The notes: a model not told the origin generated them from the letters alone. DNA of 64,000 bases from Oasisia sp. SBJ-2009 (GCA_964017155.1 OZ024867.1:7806913-7870912), one strand, 5' to 3'; positions 1 through 11,591 are shown, counted from the first letter of the stretch. Program-made: numbers and translations.

Positions 1-437
1 TAAGTTACATCAATAAATTCCCAGTTTGAACAGTCTAAGGTTTCTTCATATTGTTCATAAAAAAATGCATGTATTATATTTCGTCATTCACATAGACATA
101 GTCATAGACAAACAACACATTTTAAAATATAACCGAAATAACGCCAGTTGCAAGGCCATGGGCCACGGCGACAGACACTAATAAAAAAATTCAAATATAT
201 ACCCTGAGATACATTGATATATATTTATATTCGAACCATGTAACTATGTCTATGACCACTGACTGGCATATCGATGATTATGCCTGCGGGACTATGTCTA
301 TAACTCTATGGTACTCTACTTTGGCTCCAAAGTAAGTAAATCATACTTAAATAAACCATTATTGGAGCCACGAACAATATATTTACTCACTTTTCTTTTA
401 CATTACTGATTGTGGATTACATCTGACACTATTCCAG
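1..437. other. AT-rich sequence upstream of candidate exon
   Basis: No coding frame, RNA gene or repeat is recognisable here. A pyrimidine-rich stretch at about 387-402 lies upstream of an AG at 436-437 and could serve as the acceptor region of the exon that follows. Confidence 0.4.
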
Positions 438-620
438 AGTGCATGTGTTATCGGACCGTCCATCAAGTGGAGCTCGACTGTGAGTGTGACTATGTTGCAG
501 GCAATTATGTTGATGGTCTGCACTGTCCCAGCAGGCGCTACGAATTCTTCAGTGATACAATCTACTGTCATTCCACAAGGGAAACCTATGATGAAGGGAG
601 ATGGCAGTCAGGACCACTAT
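438..620 (+). CDS. Candidate sushi/CCP-like extracellular exon (partial gene)
   Basis: The segment is open in one frame and bounded by a TTCCAG acceptor (ending 437) and a consensus donor GTGAGT (621-626). It is 183 nt long, 61 codons, and both boundaries fall in phase 1. That size and symmetry are usual for shuffled extracellular modules. The peptide is cysteine-rich and ends TIYC, 11 residues, then GRWQSGPLC. This matches the last two cysteines of a sushi domain with the conserved G-x-W between them. The earlier part has a doubled CxC pattern that is less typical. Sushi domains act in adhesion or complement-like proteins outside the cell. No neighbouring exon of the same gene is recognisable in the window, so it would be one exon of a gene with long introns. 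Seen: frame, splice sites and cysteines. Inferred: the family. Confidence 0.45.
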
Positions 621-1340
621 GTGAGTAAATTACGTGTTACATGTTTTGGGAAATATTAATTATCTGGCCACATATACCAGCCATATAGGATCGGCTGTTA
701 TTGGGCAAGGTAAGGTGATTGAAATATCCGCCGATTTGAATTGGGCATACTCTCATTTGTATTTTAAATTACTTTTGCGCCTCTAGTATTCATATATTCA
801 CCATATCTTTAAGCTGGTTTACATACATACTGTTGATACCATCTTCTCATTCAACATCATAACTTGGTTTTGGGCATCTTACTGTTAAACATAATTCTAA
901 ACTAAGTCGTGCTGTTAACGTAGCCAATAAACTCATAGGTAATTAAACAATAGAGACAGAGCTCTGTTTCTACTGTATGCTTCCATTCTATGATTCCGCT
1001 ATCTGTGATTGCGCCCTCGCTAGAAAAACATATCACATTTTCACTCATCCTGTCCTTCCACTGAGCTTGGCATTCCCGAAACTTCCAATGCGCCTGCGCA
1101 CACGAGTTCCTCTGACAAGAAGAACTTGATATAAGAAATAATGTGTTCCTTGTGCTGTTGCCGTGTTCAATGCTGCACTGATGTAACTTACCAGTAGACA
1201 TGTGATGTGAACTTACCTAGAGAGGTAAGTCTACACACGGTCACATGACAATGTGATATGTTAAGTGTTGATTGTATGACAGTTTATATTGTTAATTGTT
1301 CTACGTTTTACTGTCAACGTCGCAACAAGCTGGTAAGCTA
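621..1340. other. Non-coding sequence, nothing recognised
   Basis: This would be intron sequence if the upstream exon is real. A 99-codon open frame on the minus strand (902-1201) has no recognisable domain and is probably chance. Confidence 0.4.
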
Positions 1341-1509
1341 TTCCAGTAAAATGTCTGATTACACAACTAATACTTTCTACTCGTTTCAACATTTCAGCCA
1401 CCATCGGCGGCCTTCTTCATGAACTGAATTGTCACTGCTCGCTAGATGGCAGCTGAAACGTTGAAATGAGTAGAAATGATTAGTTGTGTTATCAAACATT
1501 TTACCTGAA
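1341..1509. repeat. Foldback (inverted repeat) hairpin, arms about 60 bp
   Basis: The left arm (about 1341-1402, containing TCTACTCGTTTCAACATTTC) is the reverse complement of the right arm (about 1446-1509, containing TGAAACGTTGAAATGAG), with a few mismatches. The loop is about 45 bp. The arms begin with CAGTAAAATGT and end with ACATTTTACCTG, so the unit reads as a small palindromic transposable-element remnant. A structured RNA is the alternative. Confidence 0.6.
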
Positions 1510-1899
1510 TAATTTACTTCCAACTTGATGAACATGTTTACGAATATAATTTGGGAAACGTTACGTGTGCATGCATTGAGATTGCGGTTTTTGTGCGTAT
1601 TTTATTTACTTATCATTATTATATTTACATTTGTTGTCACTGACGTAGTCAATTTAATTAATCATTTAAGCAACCAAATCAGATATTACTTAGCCAGAAG
1701 ACAATGTTCTGTTTTAAACTATGACAATTAGGTGACAATTGTGGATGGAGTTTGAAAATACATAGAAAGCGAACTTGCGAGTTAAATGACGATTCTCCAC
1801 TCCACTTTCTACACACTTGGTCATCCCCTGCACTCTGTCAGACGTCGTTGTCTTTCGTCACAGACTAATTTAAATTGTATCGATCCTCATCGCTTTTCC

Positions 1900-1960
1900 G
1901 GCTGGTGTAATAATAATACAGTTTCTATATAGCGCTAATTCCCGCATGGCGGATCGATGA
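1900..1960 (-). mobile_element. Possible LINE/SINE 3' tail
   Basis: Read on the minus strand the segment gives a GCGCTATATAGAAACTG motif followed by ATTATTATT. This is the common form of a retroposon 3' end with a trinucleotide tail. Only the tail is present, so the family cannot be named. Confidence 0.3.
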
Positions 1961-2060
1961 GCTGCACAAGAAAAATACTAAGTGTATATTAATAAAATCA
2001 ATAGAAATGTAAATTATATAAATTAATATAAATCATATATTTTTGGTTTTGAAAAACCCA

Positions 2061-2715
2061 GGCGAGCGATAAATCGCTCGCCTAAATGCGAACTAATTTG
2101 AGGGAGTGATGTTTACTTATTTTGTTATCCATCAGGTGGCGTTCTATGTTATCCGCATGGTGGCGCCACTTTGTAATCCTGTCATACGGCTGATTTTGCA
2201 CAGCGATCTTTTCGGTTATGCAGTTACTTACTTAGCGCCTCGTAAACATCGGGATCGCGTATGTATATCTAAACACATAATTTGCTATGTCAGTCATCTT
2301 GTTAGCGTTATGAATGTTCTTAGTCGCTTCACGAGCCCAGCCCTGGCGTGTTGCAGACAAGACATACGGGCATGCATTTGATCAAATCTAGCCGGTTAAT
2401 TCAGGATGTTATACTCACACAATTTTGAAGAAGTTATGTACTAATAATACGACTGACACAGAAACAATGATGATTTTAGAGAAAATAAAACCCGCGTAAT
2501 CATCAATGAGACTGATGACAAAGTTATCGTTGGAAGGATAAAAGAAACCTTGCCGTCTACACTTACATAGGCCCCTGTGACTCAGTCAAGAATTGTCCAC
2601 CCATGCCGAAGTCGCATGTAATGACGTGAGCAATTATCGTAATTAGTCCGAGCGATAAATCGCTCCCTTGATGGGTGATTTGCGCGGGGATAGGGAGCGA
2701 GAACGATCGCTCGCC
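2061..2715. mobile_element. Possible small palindrome-ended element
   Basis: The left end is a near-perfect palindrome, GGCGAGCGAT-AA-ATCGCTCGCC (2061-2082). A related motif, GAGCGATAAATCGCTC, recurs near 2650. The right end reads GATCGCTCGCC (2705-2715), so both termini carry GGCGAGCGAT in opposite orientation. Just beyond the right end the neighbouring LINE fragment begins, which suggests insertion into it. No target duplication was identified. Confidence 0.3.
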
Positions 2716-3090
2716 TTAAAAATGAAGCACTGGACTGTACAATACTTGTTTGGTTTGTTTGTTCCTTAAAATACCACGCAATGAGTGCGACACATCTGTC
2801 GTTGTACATATAAACGAGTTTGCATCCACTATGCCCAGCTCTCCGTCGACGCTGTTTCTCGTCCCGAATCTCACCAGTGTACCACGGACAGTCCGCTAGC
2901 AACATAATGTTAATGTTCTACTGAAGGCATGTTCGTTTATCAACAAGACCACATAAACTGTCGTTACATGCGGTAACCATGTGCTAACCGGTTAACTAGC
3001 GTGTGTGTCATCTCGCAAAGTGCTGTGTTCCTTTTAAACTCTTGAAGACGTCATCGCAGAACAAAACCATCTCTTTATGGTGGCCACAGA
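2716..3090 (-). mobile_element. LINE ORF2 fragment (endonuclease-RT linker)
   Basis: The minus-strand frame starting near 2905 contains CPWYTGEIRDEKQRRRRAG. This resembles the conserved proline-tryptophan-aromatic, E-I, basic R/K cluster between the endonuclease and reverse transcriptase of CR1/L2/Jockey-type LINEs. A second copy with the same frame (SPWYTDEIPHEKQRRCRAE) lies at about 6920-6985. The similarity extends upstream of it: 2900-2990 matches 6990-7090 and 3045-3090 matches 7150-7190. Only a fragment remains; no RT motifs follow. Confidence 0.55.
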
Positions 3091-4750
3091 CCAACCGATT
3101 TTTCGTCGGTAATAGAATAGTCCGGGGTCCGGGAACCGACATTGGGCTATTTTTAGTAAACATCGCAGAGTCTATGCACGAAATCCGTCGAAATACTTTC
3201 GTATGTTCACGATGGAATATGTGGAATCCTCAACAGCAATGTTCGTGTAGTGTGAGCATGACACAAATCCGGGGGTCGCGAAGCGAACCAGTCTATGCAT
3301 GTATCTTCGCGAATAGAATTGTCTGCGACCCAACAGCCAATCAGGCGGCAGTCTGAGATCAGCTGACAGTAGAACGTAAACACGGCGGCACCTCTGACCT
3401 TGAGCAGTGTCGAAGGCGAAGCCTTATTCATTGATTGAGGATCCTGTCAAACGAAGGACAGACTAACACAATTACGGTACACGTCACTCTCCTGCTCTCG
3501 GAGCACCGGCATCAGCTGGGCGTAGGCGCCACGATCTTCGTGTGCCATGATGTGTGGCCGAACCCAATGCCTCCTCCGTCGTTTCGGCTTCCCCTCCTCC
3601 CTCGCCTATGCCGTTTAAACTTGCACGTACTTGCACGTAAAGACGAAATGTTAAATGATAATAAATAAATAAATAAATAAAGCTTCAACAACCTAGTTCA
3701 TAAGCTAATCTTATCAGTAATAAATATATAAAATAAACATTCATATACGCTGGCGCTAGAAGTAACTATTACACAATTGCTTCGAACGAGGACTACATTG
3801 TACGTTTTGGAGATTACCTTTGTATGCGTGGCATGGTGGATCTAACTGTTTCATCCCCGGATACCATCTGCAAAAATGCCATGGATCAGGATATGATTTA
3901 AAGTAAAATCCGTATATAATCAATTACCCGTTTTCACAGCATATAATAAAGCATTACTATATGAGTTCAGAGTTGTGACAACTGTTGCTATTACCTGCTC
4001 ATCATATACTTAATTAAATTAGCATCAAATTCGGGACACACTGCACTGGGGGAACCCTTTCGCCGAAATTCGGCTGTATCCGGCGCGTGACGGAGAGGCG
4101 CGACATTTGGCTCGGTTGACGATGACTTCCATATTGTAAATAGCATGCTGGAACCGCCGATTATAATGCCACGAATTTCTGTAGCGTGTGCTGTTCGAAC
4201 AAACCTTTAGCATATGTTAGTTTGCACAAGTTTCCAATAGATGGTGTCAAAAGTTGTGCTCTGTGGACTCGATTTATCCACGTAAAGTAGCAAACTGAAC
4301 CTTGTGTCTGTCATCAGCGCACTCGACGCTGTGTTCCTGTCATTGTGTGGATACTGATCTCGACCGCGCCCTTCAATGTCGGTTGGGGTCTTGCAAATAT
4401 AGCACGCTGAAAGATGATGCAGTGCAGTCCGTGCATGTTCGTTATTTTCAAAAAGGTAATAAACTGGTGGACAAAAACACGAATGTCTGACAAGCGAATC
4501 GCTCTCCTGGTGAAACTGATTGACAGCGCACAGGACAAGCTGCATTAATTTGTGCTAATTACTGCTTTTTCCAGGCTCAGGCTTAGGGCCAGCATGCCAA
4601 ATATACTTTTCACCTGTTTAACATATTGATAATAATACTAAATATGATAATATTTATTTCATACAAAAGTCCACATGAATACATAAAATACAAATTACAT
4701 AATAAATAAGATGACATACAATGCAAGCGTATAACATTGTTATGTACGTG

Positions 4751-4751
<1 letters not shown>
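3091..4751. other. Non-coding sequence, nothing recognised
   Basis: Several short overlapping frames on both strands (for example 4207-4545 minus) have no recognisable motif. An A-rich (AATA)n tail at about 3655-3682 follows TTGCACGTACTTGCACGTAA and may be the end of a retroposon. Confidence 0.35.

Positions 4752-4811
<60 letters not shown>
4752..4811. repeat. (TA)n microsatellite
   Basis: Pure alternating TA for about 60 bp. Short frames running through it are repeat translations. Confidence 0.97.
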
Positions 4812-4817
<6 letters not shown>

Positions 4818-5454
4818 CTAAAATGTATATCAGTATTATAAAAAAAAAACATATTTTCAGTGGGGTTTATGGTACTTTCTTAAGTAAATCTGTTCGTTGG
4901 AATAATGTAATTGATGATGGTCACAAGTTCTTTGTTTTTATCCTTATTTTTCTCAGTTTGTAGTTCATATTTGCCACTGGTATATAATTTATTGTAACCA
5001 TAGGAAGGCAGTTTTCAAAAATATGAGACTACAATCCGGAGGCAGTCTGTCCAAGTAAAATGTACACTTATGCTTTAGTATTTTTACTTTTTTTAACTTC
5101 TCATATATCTATACTGAAAAAAGCATACTCCTCATTAACAACATGCGTCTCCTTGAAAATATAAAACATATGATGTAAACATATGACTGCATTAATAACG
5201 TAACTGTAATTCATAAACTAACATTAGATCATACAATATTCCAAAAGACAATATCTTGATCACATTTAAACAGCTTGCACGGAACCAAATGTAAGATATT
5301 TAATATATGTCGTGGCTATAAACCGTGGCCCGTAGCTGTCAGTCCAGTAATGTCGCTGTACGCTAACAACACAAACGACATTTAGCGTCAGTCACCCATG
5401 TTTACGATCGTCAAAACAAAGAAACCGCGCCTTATATTAAGTTATTGAAAAAAT
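4812..5454. other. AT-rich non-coding sequence
   Basis: No coding frame, RNA gene or repeat boundary was recognised. Confidence 0.4.
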
Positions 5455-5743
5455 GTATAGTATACCATACCAATCAATGTTTCCTAGTCGTTTGGGAAGG
5501 ACATCCTCCCGTTGGTCAACGGCCTGGCTGTCATTGTCGGCTTCATTTCAGACGTGTAGTCGGTGAGTGTTGGCCCGAACTGATAAGCATCAACTACTGC
5601 GTCGTCCTGTGCACTAAATTGTGGCAAATATCACCGTCCGAATCAAACACGCCGCTATCACCATCATTATCGATCTCATTTGATAAACCACTGTGGAAGT
5701 TATCAATTTCGATGCTGGTTTCATCAAACTCTGCATCAGCCAT
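5455..5743 (-). pseudogene. P2X7 intracellular-domain-like protein fragment
   Basis: An ATG at 5743 (minus) opens a 49-residue acidic frame, MADAEFDETSIEIDN onward, rich in D and S, ending with a stop at 5594. A second frame overlapping its end reads AVVDAYQFGPTLTDYTSE. A third further on reads DVLPKRLGNIDWYG. In order, an acidic leader, a Y-x-F-x-P segment and an R-L-G-N-x-D-W motif follow the layout of the cysteine-rich P2X7 C-terminal-like domain found in many uncharacterised invertebrate proteins. At least two frame changes are needed, and the zinc-binding cysteines that should follow RLGNxDW are absent, so it is broken. The identification is by motif only. Confidence 0.35.
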
Positions 5744-6230
5744 TTTTTTGTTTTTAAATGGTCAAATGGATATGCAGCGGCAGCGCCGTGGTTGTGATTC
5801 GCCTATATGTCACAGGTCAAAGTTTACACGAAGACACCCCGAGCGCTTCCGAACTGCATAGTTGGTTCGGCTTAAACTTTAATTTGATGCATGTGTTAAG
5901 TGGTCATATTAAGTGGGTAAGGTTATCAGTTTGTGTTGTTTACTACTATTACTAATCATTTAGCAAAAAAGTCGAGAGATTGGGCATTTACTTTAATGTC
6001 AAGATATATATTCAGCTGTTCTTCGCCTCTATAAAACCTACTATCTCCATTCATTTCCATACAAATCATTTGCTCTTCGTGTTTTAAACTAATTGTTGAA
6101 AAAGGCGAAGCTATCCGATGTAGAATATAATATCCTAGTTCGTTGGTGGAGATGGGCTAGTCGACAACCGTATTGAGTACTATTTCGTGTTTCGTTTAAA
6201 TACCATGGTATCGAAACGAGTAACACTTAC

Positions 6231-6590
6231 TTGAACTTGGATATAGACCCGGACATGGACATTTGTTGCATAGACTGAACAGGCATCCTGGCGTCCAGGT
6301 ATTCGTACCCCTGCCAACAGAACATCTTCCTTGTGAAACCGTTTCGTTTCCCTTTTCATAATCCACGCCATTCGTTGCATCACATTTGCTGTTATATTCA
6401 CTCTCTCAGTTATTATCAGTTGGAGTCCACAGCAGTTTTTAAACTCTTCATGGTGAATTCCACTAGAACCGTCAGCGGCTCTATTAAATGTGGTATCTAA
6501 ACTAACAGCCGAATGTGTCAATGGTTTGGACGTAATTTGTGTGATGGCTATTGTCACTGTATGGTCTATATTTGTTGTCATACTAACCAA
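6231..6590 (-). CDS. Unrecognised repeat-borne exon with splice donor
   Basis: The minus strand is open for 120 codons from 6590 and ends exactly in phase 0 at a consensus donor GTAAGT (6230 down to 6225). The peptide includes TFNRAADGSSGIHHEEF, RMAWIMKRETKRFHKED and VLLAGVRIPGRQDAC. A diverged copy at 8815-9135 keeps many of the same residues in the same frame (ADGS-GIHH, WIMKRETKRFHK, VLLAGV) although it has gained stops. Conservation between two copies supports a real coding ancestor. I do not recognise the family. It may be part of a mobile element, since it is repeated and lies near LINE pieces. Confidence 0.35.
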
Positions 6591-6899
6591 AATGTTGTTT
6601 TACATCATTTGCATCCTACATAAACACATTTATTTTAATTTCATATTTAATGGTGTTCATTTTGTTTAATTGATACCATCATATTTCACCTTTGTATTAC
6701 CAAGAGAAATAGTAATTTGAATATCAAACGCGCAAACACAGTTGTTTCAATGGAAAGCAAATTAAAACAAGTTGATGAACAAAATCAAATTCAAATTTTA
6801 TTTTATTATAATATTGACGACGTCTGGCAGCGATGTATGTTCACTGGCGCAAGAGATGAGTGAACAATAACAACTCAAAATACACAGGGGAGGTTATGT

Positions 6900-7190
6900 A
6901 CGTAGCTACACCTCTTAACAAGTTTGCATCCAGTGGCGCTCAGCTCGACATCGACGCTGTTTCTCGTGCGGAATCTCATCAGTGTACCACGGACTGTCCA
7001 CTAGCGATTATGTGTTAATGTTCTACTGAAGGACGTGTTTGTTTGTCAACAAGACCACATAAACTATTGTTTTATGTGGACACCACGGTTTCTTGCAGTA
7101 TTAATCTCATCATGCAAAGAGGCTATGCTACCATTAAACATTTTAAGACACGTGACGTCATCGCCGACCAAATCCATCTCTATATGCATT
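6900..7190 (-). mobile_element. LINE fragment, second copy of the 2716-3090 repeat
   Basis: The minus strand carries SPWYTDEIPHEKQRRCRAE in a frame parallel to the copy at 2716-3090. The upstream DNA (GTTAATGTTCTACTGAAGG and CAACAAGACCACATAAACT) also matches. Several stops interrupt it. Confidence 0.5.
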
Positions 7191-7859
7191 CGTGCAGGCT
7201 TTGCATTTACACAAAATGTGATGGCCATATTATCACCAGATACATGATCATGCGCGCCACATTGACATGATTAAAATACGGTGGTGGGTAGGTAGAAAAA
7301 TTAAGGAGCAAAATGAAGGATTCTTCAAAATTCATACATATTGTCAGTATGTTTGAACCTTATTTTATGTGTCATAAACACATCTCAAGTGGCAGTTCTA
7401 TATGTCAGTTAACATCCACATGTTCACTCCAAAAAATGTGTGTGTGACTGGCAAGGATTTTATCGTACATAAAAGCCTGCTCAATTGCATGTAAAAATGT
7501 GCAAGAAAAGTGATGCAATTTCTCAGGAATGTCTTTCTTTATCAACAACCTTTGACACTATTTTCATTCATCACTTATACAAATTTTACGATATAGTTGT
7601 CATAATCAAAACAGTTTTCTATGATTTTTTTTCCAAGTAACATTTTACTTTATTTAGTTGTATGACTTCATTCACCAATTGAAATCACTTACCGAGCTTC
7701 GGCGGCAGATACGGGCAATTGGTGGAGAGATTCCTCTCTCTGTCTGTCGCCTCCCATTTGCGCACGACCTCGTCAATGTCAAGGTCAAGGTCATGGCGAA
7801 CACTCGTTGTTGAGTCAGCTGACGTGGTGGTCCCTGGTGAGAACGAGGCCAATGCCGTA
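7191..7859. other. Non-coding sequence, nothing recognised
   Basis: A 75-codon minus-strand frame (7685-7912) overlaps the start of the interspersed repeat that follows and has no domain of its own. Confidence 0.35.
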
Positions 7860-8330
7860 CTAGCCTCGGTTACCCAGGCTCCTTGAGGTGGCAGCACTTG
7901 TAAGCCACTCACACCCGCCTGTCGAAAAAGCGGGTCTGTATTTTCGACCCGTCAGGGCGGCCTTACCCCAGATTAGGGTAGAGACGCTGATTGGCTCTCA
8001 AGCCAACTATGAAATAAAATAAAAATAACGATATACTTTTTACAAGATAATGATATCATATAAAAAAGTATTCAACATTGAACTTATATTAACACAAAAG
8101 TAAGTACAAATTCAAATTTACAGTTGTTTATAAAATAAGAATTACGGCAGGATTAACCAGTATCCGTTTGGTGGCAGCATTGTCTAGCCACACCCGGATA
8201 GCATACAAATTAAATAAGGATACCTTTTTTTTCAAATAATGCTGTATTATGAAAAAAAATATTCAAAATTAAACTTATGTTAAAACAAAATAAATAGAAA
8301 TACAAATTCGCAGTTGTTTATAAAAAAAAT
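7860..8330. repeat. Interspersed repeat A, copy 1 (with a second partial copy)
   Basis: The block contains GAGGTGGCAGCACTT, CAGGGCGGCCTTACCCC, AGAGACGCTGATTGGCTCTC and an AT-rich part ending CAGTTGTTTATAAAAT. The same order occurs at 19265-19640 and 25500-25945. The AT-rich part recurs again at about 8225-8330. No coding capacity or terminal repeats are evident. It may be a SINE or the body of a non-autonomous element. Confidence 0.7.
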
Positions 8331-8394
8331 CTCTAGCGGCAACCGCAGACCACAGCCAGGGCTGCTGCTGCTACCTACGCCGCATGCTGACGTG

Positions 8395-8480
8395 CCATGT
8401 CCAGGTGTCCGCTATGTCCAGGTGTCCGCTATGTCCAGGTGTCCGCTATGTCCAGGTGTCCGCTATGTCCAGGTGTCCTG
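8395..8480. repeat. 17-bp minisatellite
   Basis: About five near-identical copies of CTATGTCCAGGTGTCCG in tandem. Confidence 0.9.
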
Positions 8481-8814
8481 TATTGGTTGGTTAATGTAAC
8501 AACAGTTTCAAGTAGCAGTCCTCATTACTGGATTAGACGACTGTAATATGTGTCCAAATCCAGAGCTGACAGTAAACTGTAAATCATGTTGCAACTGTCG
8601 ATAAGAAACCGTTCCACAATCAATTCTTTCGTACGATATCTACATTGTACCTTCAGGAAGCTGCCTTTGTGTACGTAACGTAACATCTAATTGGTTCACC
8701 CCCTGGTCAGGTGGCTTCTGTAACAAATGCCGTCCACAAGGTTCAGATTCAATGTCAAAGATAGATATTCACATCACCTCTAATAATGATATAACGCGGG
8801 ACAAGCATCGCGCC

Positions 8815-9135
8815 GTCCAAATATAGGTACCCCTGCTAGCAGAACAAAATCCTTGTGAAACCGTTTCGTTTCCCTTTTCATAATCCAGCCTTTCGTTGCA
8901 TCACAGCTGCTGCTACGTTCACTCTGTCAGTTATGGTTGTTGGTGGCCACAGCAGTTGTCACTCTCTTAATGGTGAATTCCAATAGAACCGTCAGCGGTT
9001 CTATTAAATGTGGACTATAAACTAACTGCTGAAGGTGTCAATGGTTTGGACGCTGTATTCATTGTCGGTTGTTTGTTGTTTTCGTATTGTCCGCTGTTGT
9101 ATAGATCATTTGCATCCTACATAAATATATTTGTT
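8815..9135 (-). pseudogene. Degenerate copy of the 6231-6590 exon
   Basis: On the minus strand GWIMKRETKRFHKDFVLLAG and FNRTADGSIGIHH match the exon at 6231-6590, but stops and indels interrupt the frame. The donor end is not preserved. Confidence 0.5.
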
Positions 9136-9149
9136 TTTTGTTCATATTG

Positions 9150-9275
9150 AATGACGTCACTCACCTAGTATTGATTGAGGGCACTCACCTAGTATTGAAT
9201 AATGTCACTCACCTATTATTGAATCACGTCACTTACCCAGTATTGAATGATGTTACTCACCTAGTACTAAATGAC
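9150..9275. repeat. 24-bp minisatellite with CRE-like palindromes
   Basis: Five diverged copies of about 24 bp with core GTCACTCACCTAGTATTGAA. The first copy contains TGACGTCA, which is the cAMP-response-element palindrome. Whether that matters is unknown. Confidence 0.75.
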
Positions 9276-10319
9276 GATAGTTCATCACTAACATAACATT
9301 TCGATTCAATGTCACAGATGATCTCCGGATATACCAGTAAAACAACGTGTTCCTAAATTTCGTCCGTGACTTATGAAATGATTGCAGGTTTTAAATATGT
9401 TGTCAATAATCAAATGGCGCTTGATTTTGAATTGAAAGACGTATTTGTATTGAGTCCATTAACGATGAGTTGAACTTGACGACCGTCAACAATTTCAAGA
9501 GATACTTACTTAATTCATCAGACTGTTCCTTTCAGGGCATCCCGCGACGAGCTGTCGTTATCTAGAACGATCCTTCTTTGGTTCATTCCTGTTGATTTCC
9601 CTTTCTGCCAAAGTTTACTAAACGTCGTGCGTCAGGGGTGGTTTGGCCTTGCTCTGTGTTCGTTGCCAGCTTCATGGAATATCGCCATCGCTAATGTACT
9701 GTCCGGTTAGTCGCTGTCATCGACACTTGACGATGTCACGTAGAGTAACTACACCTGCCCACTTCATTACTTCTTCACTGGCGGTGTCAAAGAATGCGGG
9801 GAAAGAACTCGTTTGGGAACCGCTAAAGGAGACCTTTGAGCATTCGTGTCTGCAGCTCCTGCCAAATAAATAAATAAATAATAAATACAATAAACTTATA
9901 CAGCGCCAAATCTAGCTTAAAAACTATTAAGGGCGCTTTTAATATACGCCTTCAACACTTTGCAAAATGTGCATGTGGTTCTGGTGCGTTGTTGATGGTA
10001 CACCCGTTTAGGATGCAAATACTTCGTTTACGATTCAAATCAGTTACTAATTAGTTATAGAAATTAAAACAAAAAAGTATACATATAACCTGTTGCATAT
10101 TTATGTGCAGGAGTCTCAGTCCAATCTTGCTGGAAACGATATTCAATTAAAATAATTTAAATAAGCATTTACCATAATGATAGCAAACTGATTCATATCC
10201 AGTTTTATTACAGGTTTTTTTGACAAAGCAATTTATTTGAAGTTGTTTTCGTCTACACCATGGTGTTTACACCCCTCTAACAGTTCCGTGTCTTCTACTC
10301 TGTAGAACAAAGACCCCAA

Positions 10320-10322
<3 letters not shown>
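9276..10322. other. Non-coding sequence, nothing recognised
   Basis: A 76-codon plus-strand frame at 9643-9873 ends in an (AATA)n stretch and lacks recognisable motifs. It may be a decayed retroposon end. Confidence 0.3.

Positions 10323-10369
<47 letters not shown>
10323..10369. repeat. (AC)n microsatellite
   Basis: A pure AC dinucleotide run of about 47 bp. Confidence 0.97.
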
Positions 10370-10370
<1 letters not shown>

Positions 10371-10499
10371 AAAAAGTAACAGTAAAAAAATCATCAAATT
10401 ATATATTAAAGACACACGCACATAGTACAGTGCATACATAGTACACGTGTTGTATTGTTGGTAAGAAAAAAAAAATTTAGTAAATACATATTTAAATAG

Positions 10500-11241
10500 T
10501 TTGTTCCAGAAGTACAACAGTTGAAGTACCCTTATGAGGAACCGTCGTCTTTGTCTGTGGAATCCAATGGAACTCTCACACATTTTAAATTTCTTGTCGT
10601 TTCCTCCCAACTTCATGCTTAGTGTTTCTTGTCAGTGATGCATTTTACGACGTCTGTAATAGTTGTTGAAACACTTCGTTATGTCATTATAATATAACAA
10701 AGTTGAAGGTTGTAGTAATCACTCTTAAGTCGGGACAAGTCAATGGTTTAGTATCGACAGCAATACTGTTAATCATCGAGCTTGTTTGTTTGGTTTCTGG
10801 AAAGAGTGCATCGTTTAACACATTGATCGACTGTGTACTAGTAATCGAGATCAGAATATACTCAGTGAGTTTATTGGTTAGCTAGTTATTTTTTTCCGGA
10901 AGAACAGCAATTGAGTTATTCTTACTGAGTACCGACTTTCTTTGTATTCACTGGAATGTTCACACAGTTTTAGCATATTGTCGCTTCCTCCAAATTTGAT
11001 AGTTATTTTTTGCTTAACTGTGTCCATCTTACGACGTCCATTATTGTTGTTGGAATGTTTCGGTATGCAATTAAAATTATTAAAAACAAACATTAAATGG
11101 CATAATAATTGTTCTTAATCAGCAAATGTCGTTGGTTTAGTACTGACTACTTGTATTGTCGATCTTCGAAACTCATTGATTTCTGTAATGAGTTGATTGT
11201 CTAACACGCTGATCACACAGCTCGTTTTCGTACTGTGCTTC
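10500..11241 (-). repeat. Unknown-domain array: two domain copies, left part of first unit
   Basis: The minus strand carries two diverged copies of one peptide pattern. One has STKPTTFAD, then IPKHSNNNNGRRKMD, then QKITIKFGGSDNMLKLCEHS (about 11160 down to 10880). The other has VDTKPLTCPDL, then MKLGGNDKKFKMCESS (about 10740 down to 10540). The shared core is K-F/L-G-G-S/N-D, a gap, K-M/L-C-E-x-S. This is the leftmost member of the array that resumes at 13410 after a transposon insertion. I do not recognise the family. Stops between the blocks show it is decayed here. Confidence 0.55.
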
Positions 11242-11387
11242 TTAAGGTGCGTTTATACGACGCAACAAGTTGCGCAACTTGTTGAACGCAACTTGTTGCG
11301 CAACAAGTTGACGTCGTTTTGTTGAGTGCAACTAATCGACGTAAATTTTACCGGATGCGGCGATGAACCGGATGTAGTGGTGTAGAA

Positions 11388-11591
11388 ATGGATTCCGACG
11401 ATGATTTAGCAGTTGTGAGTGCAATTATTGCCTTACAAAGCAGTACGAAATGTCGTCGACGACGTAGATGTTGGGCGACGCCTTGGTTGCTTCGACGCTC
11501 ACAATACGAAACGTTACTGAGCGAGTTGGGGCAGGAGGATGGCCGCGGACTACGTAACCTTTTGCGCATGGAGGCGACTGATGAATACTAG
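11388..11591 (+). pseudogene. HARBI1-like transposase, N-terminal fragment
   Basis: This 67-residue frame starts MDSDDDLAVVSAIIALQ and continues with CRRRRRCWATPWLLRR, then SELGQEDGRGLRNLLRME, then a stop. An acidic start, a basic R/K block, the W-x-x-PWLLRR motif and the E/Q-D-x-R-G-[FL]-x-N-[FL]-L-R-M motif are the normal opening of Harbinger/HARBI1-type nucleases. Full proteins are about 350-400 residues with a DDE catalytic domain, all of which is absent. The frame ends at ATDEY-stop. Everything from that point to about 11931 is also present in inverted orientation at 55100-55464. Confidence 0.75.

Noticed and set aside
2106..2381. 91-codon plus-strand frame
   Set aside because: No motif, no similar copy, and it lies within a probable palindrome-ended element.
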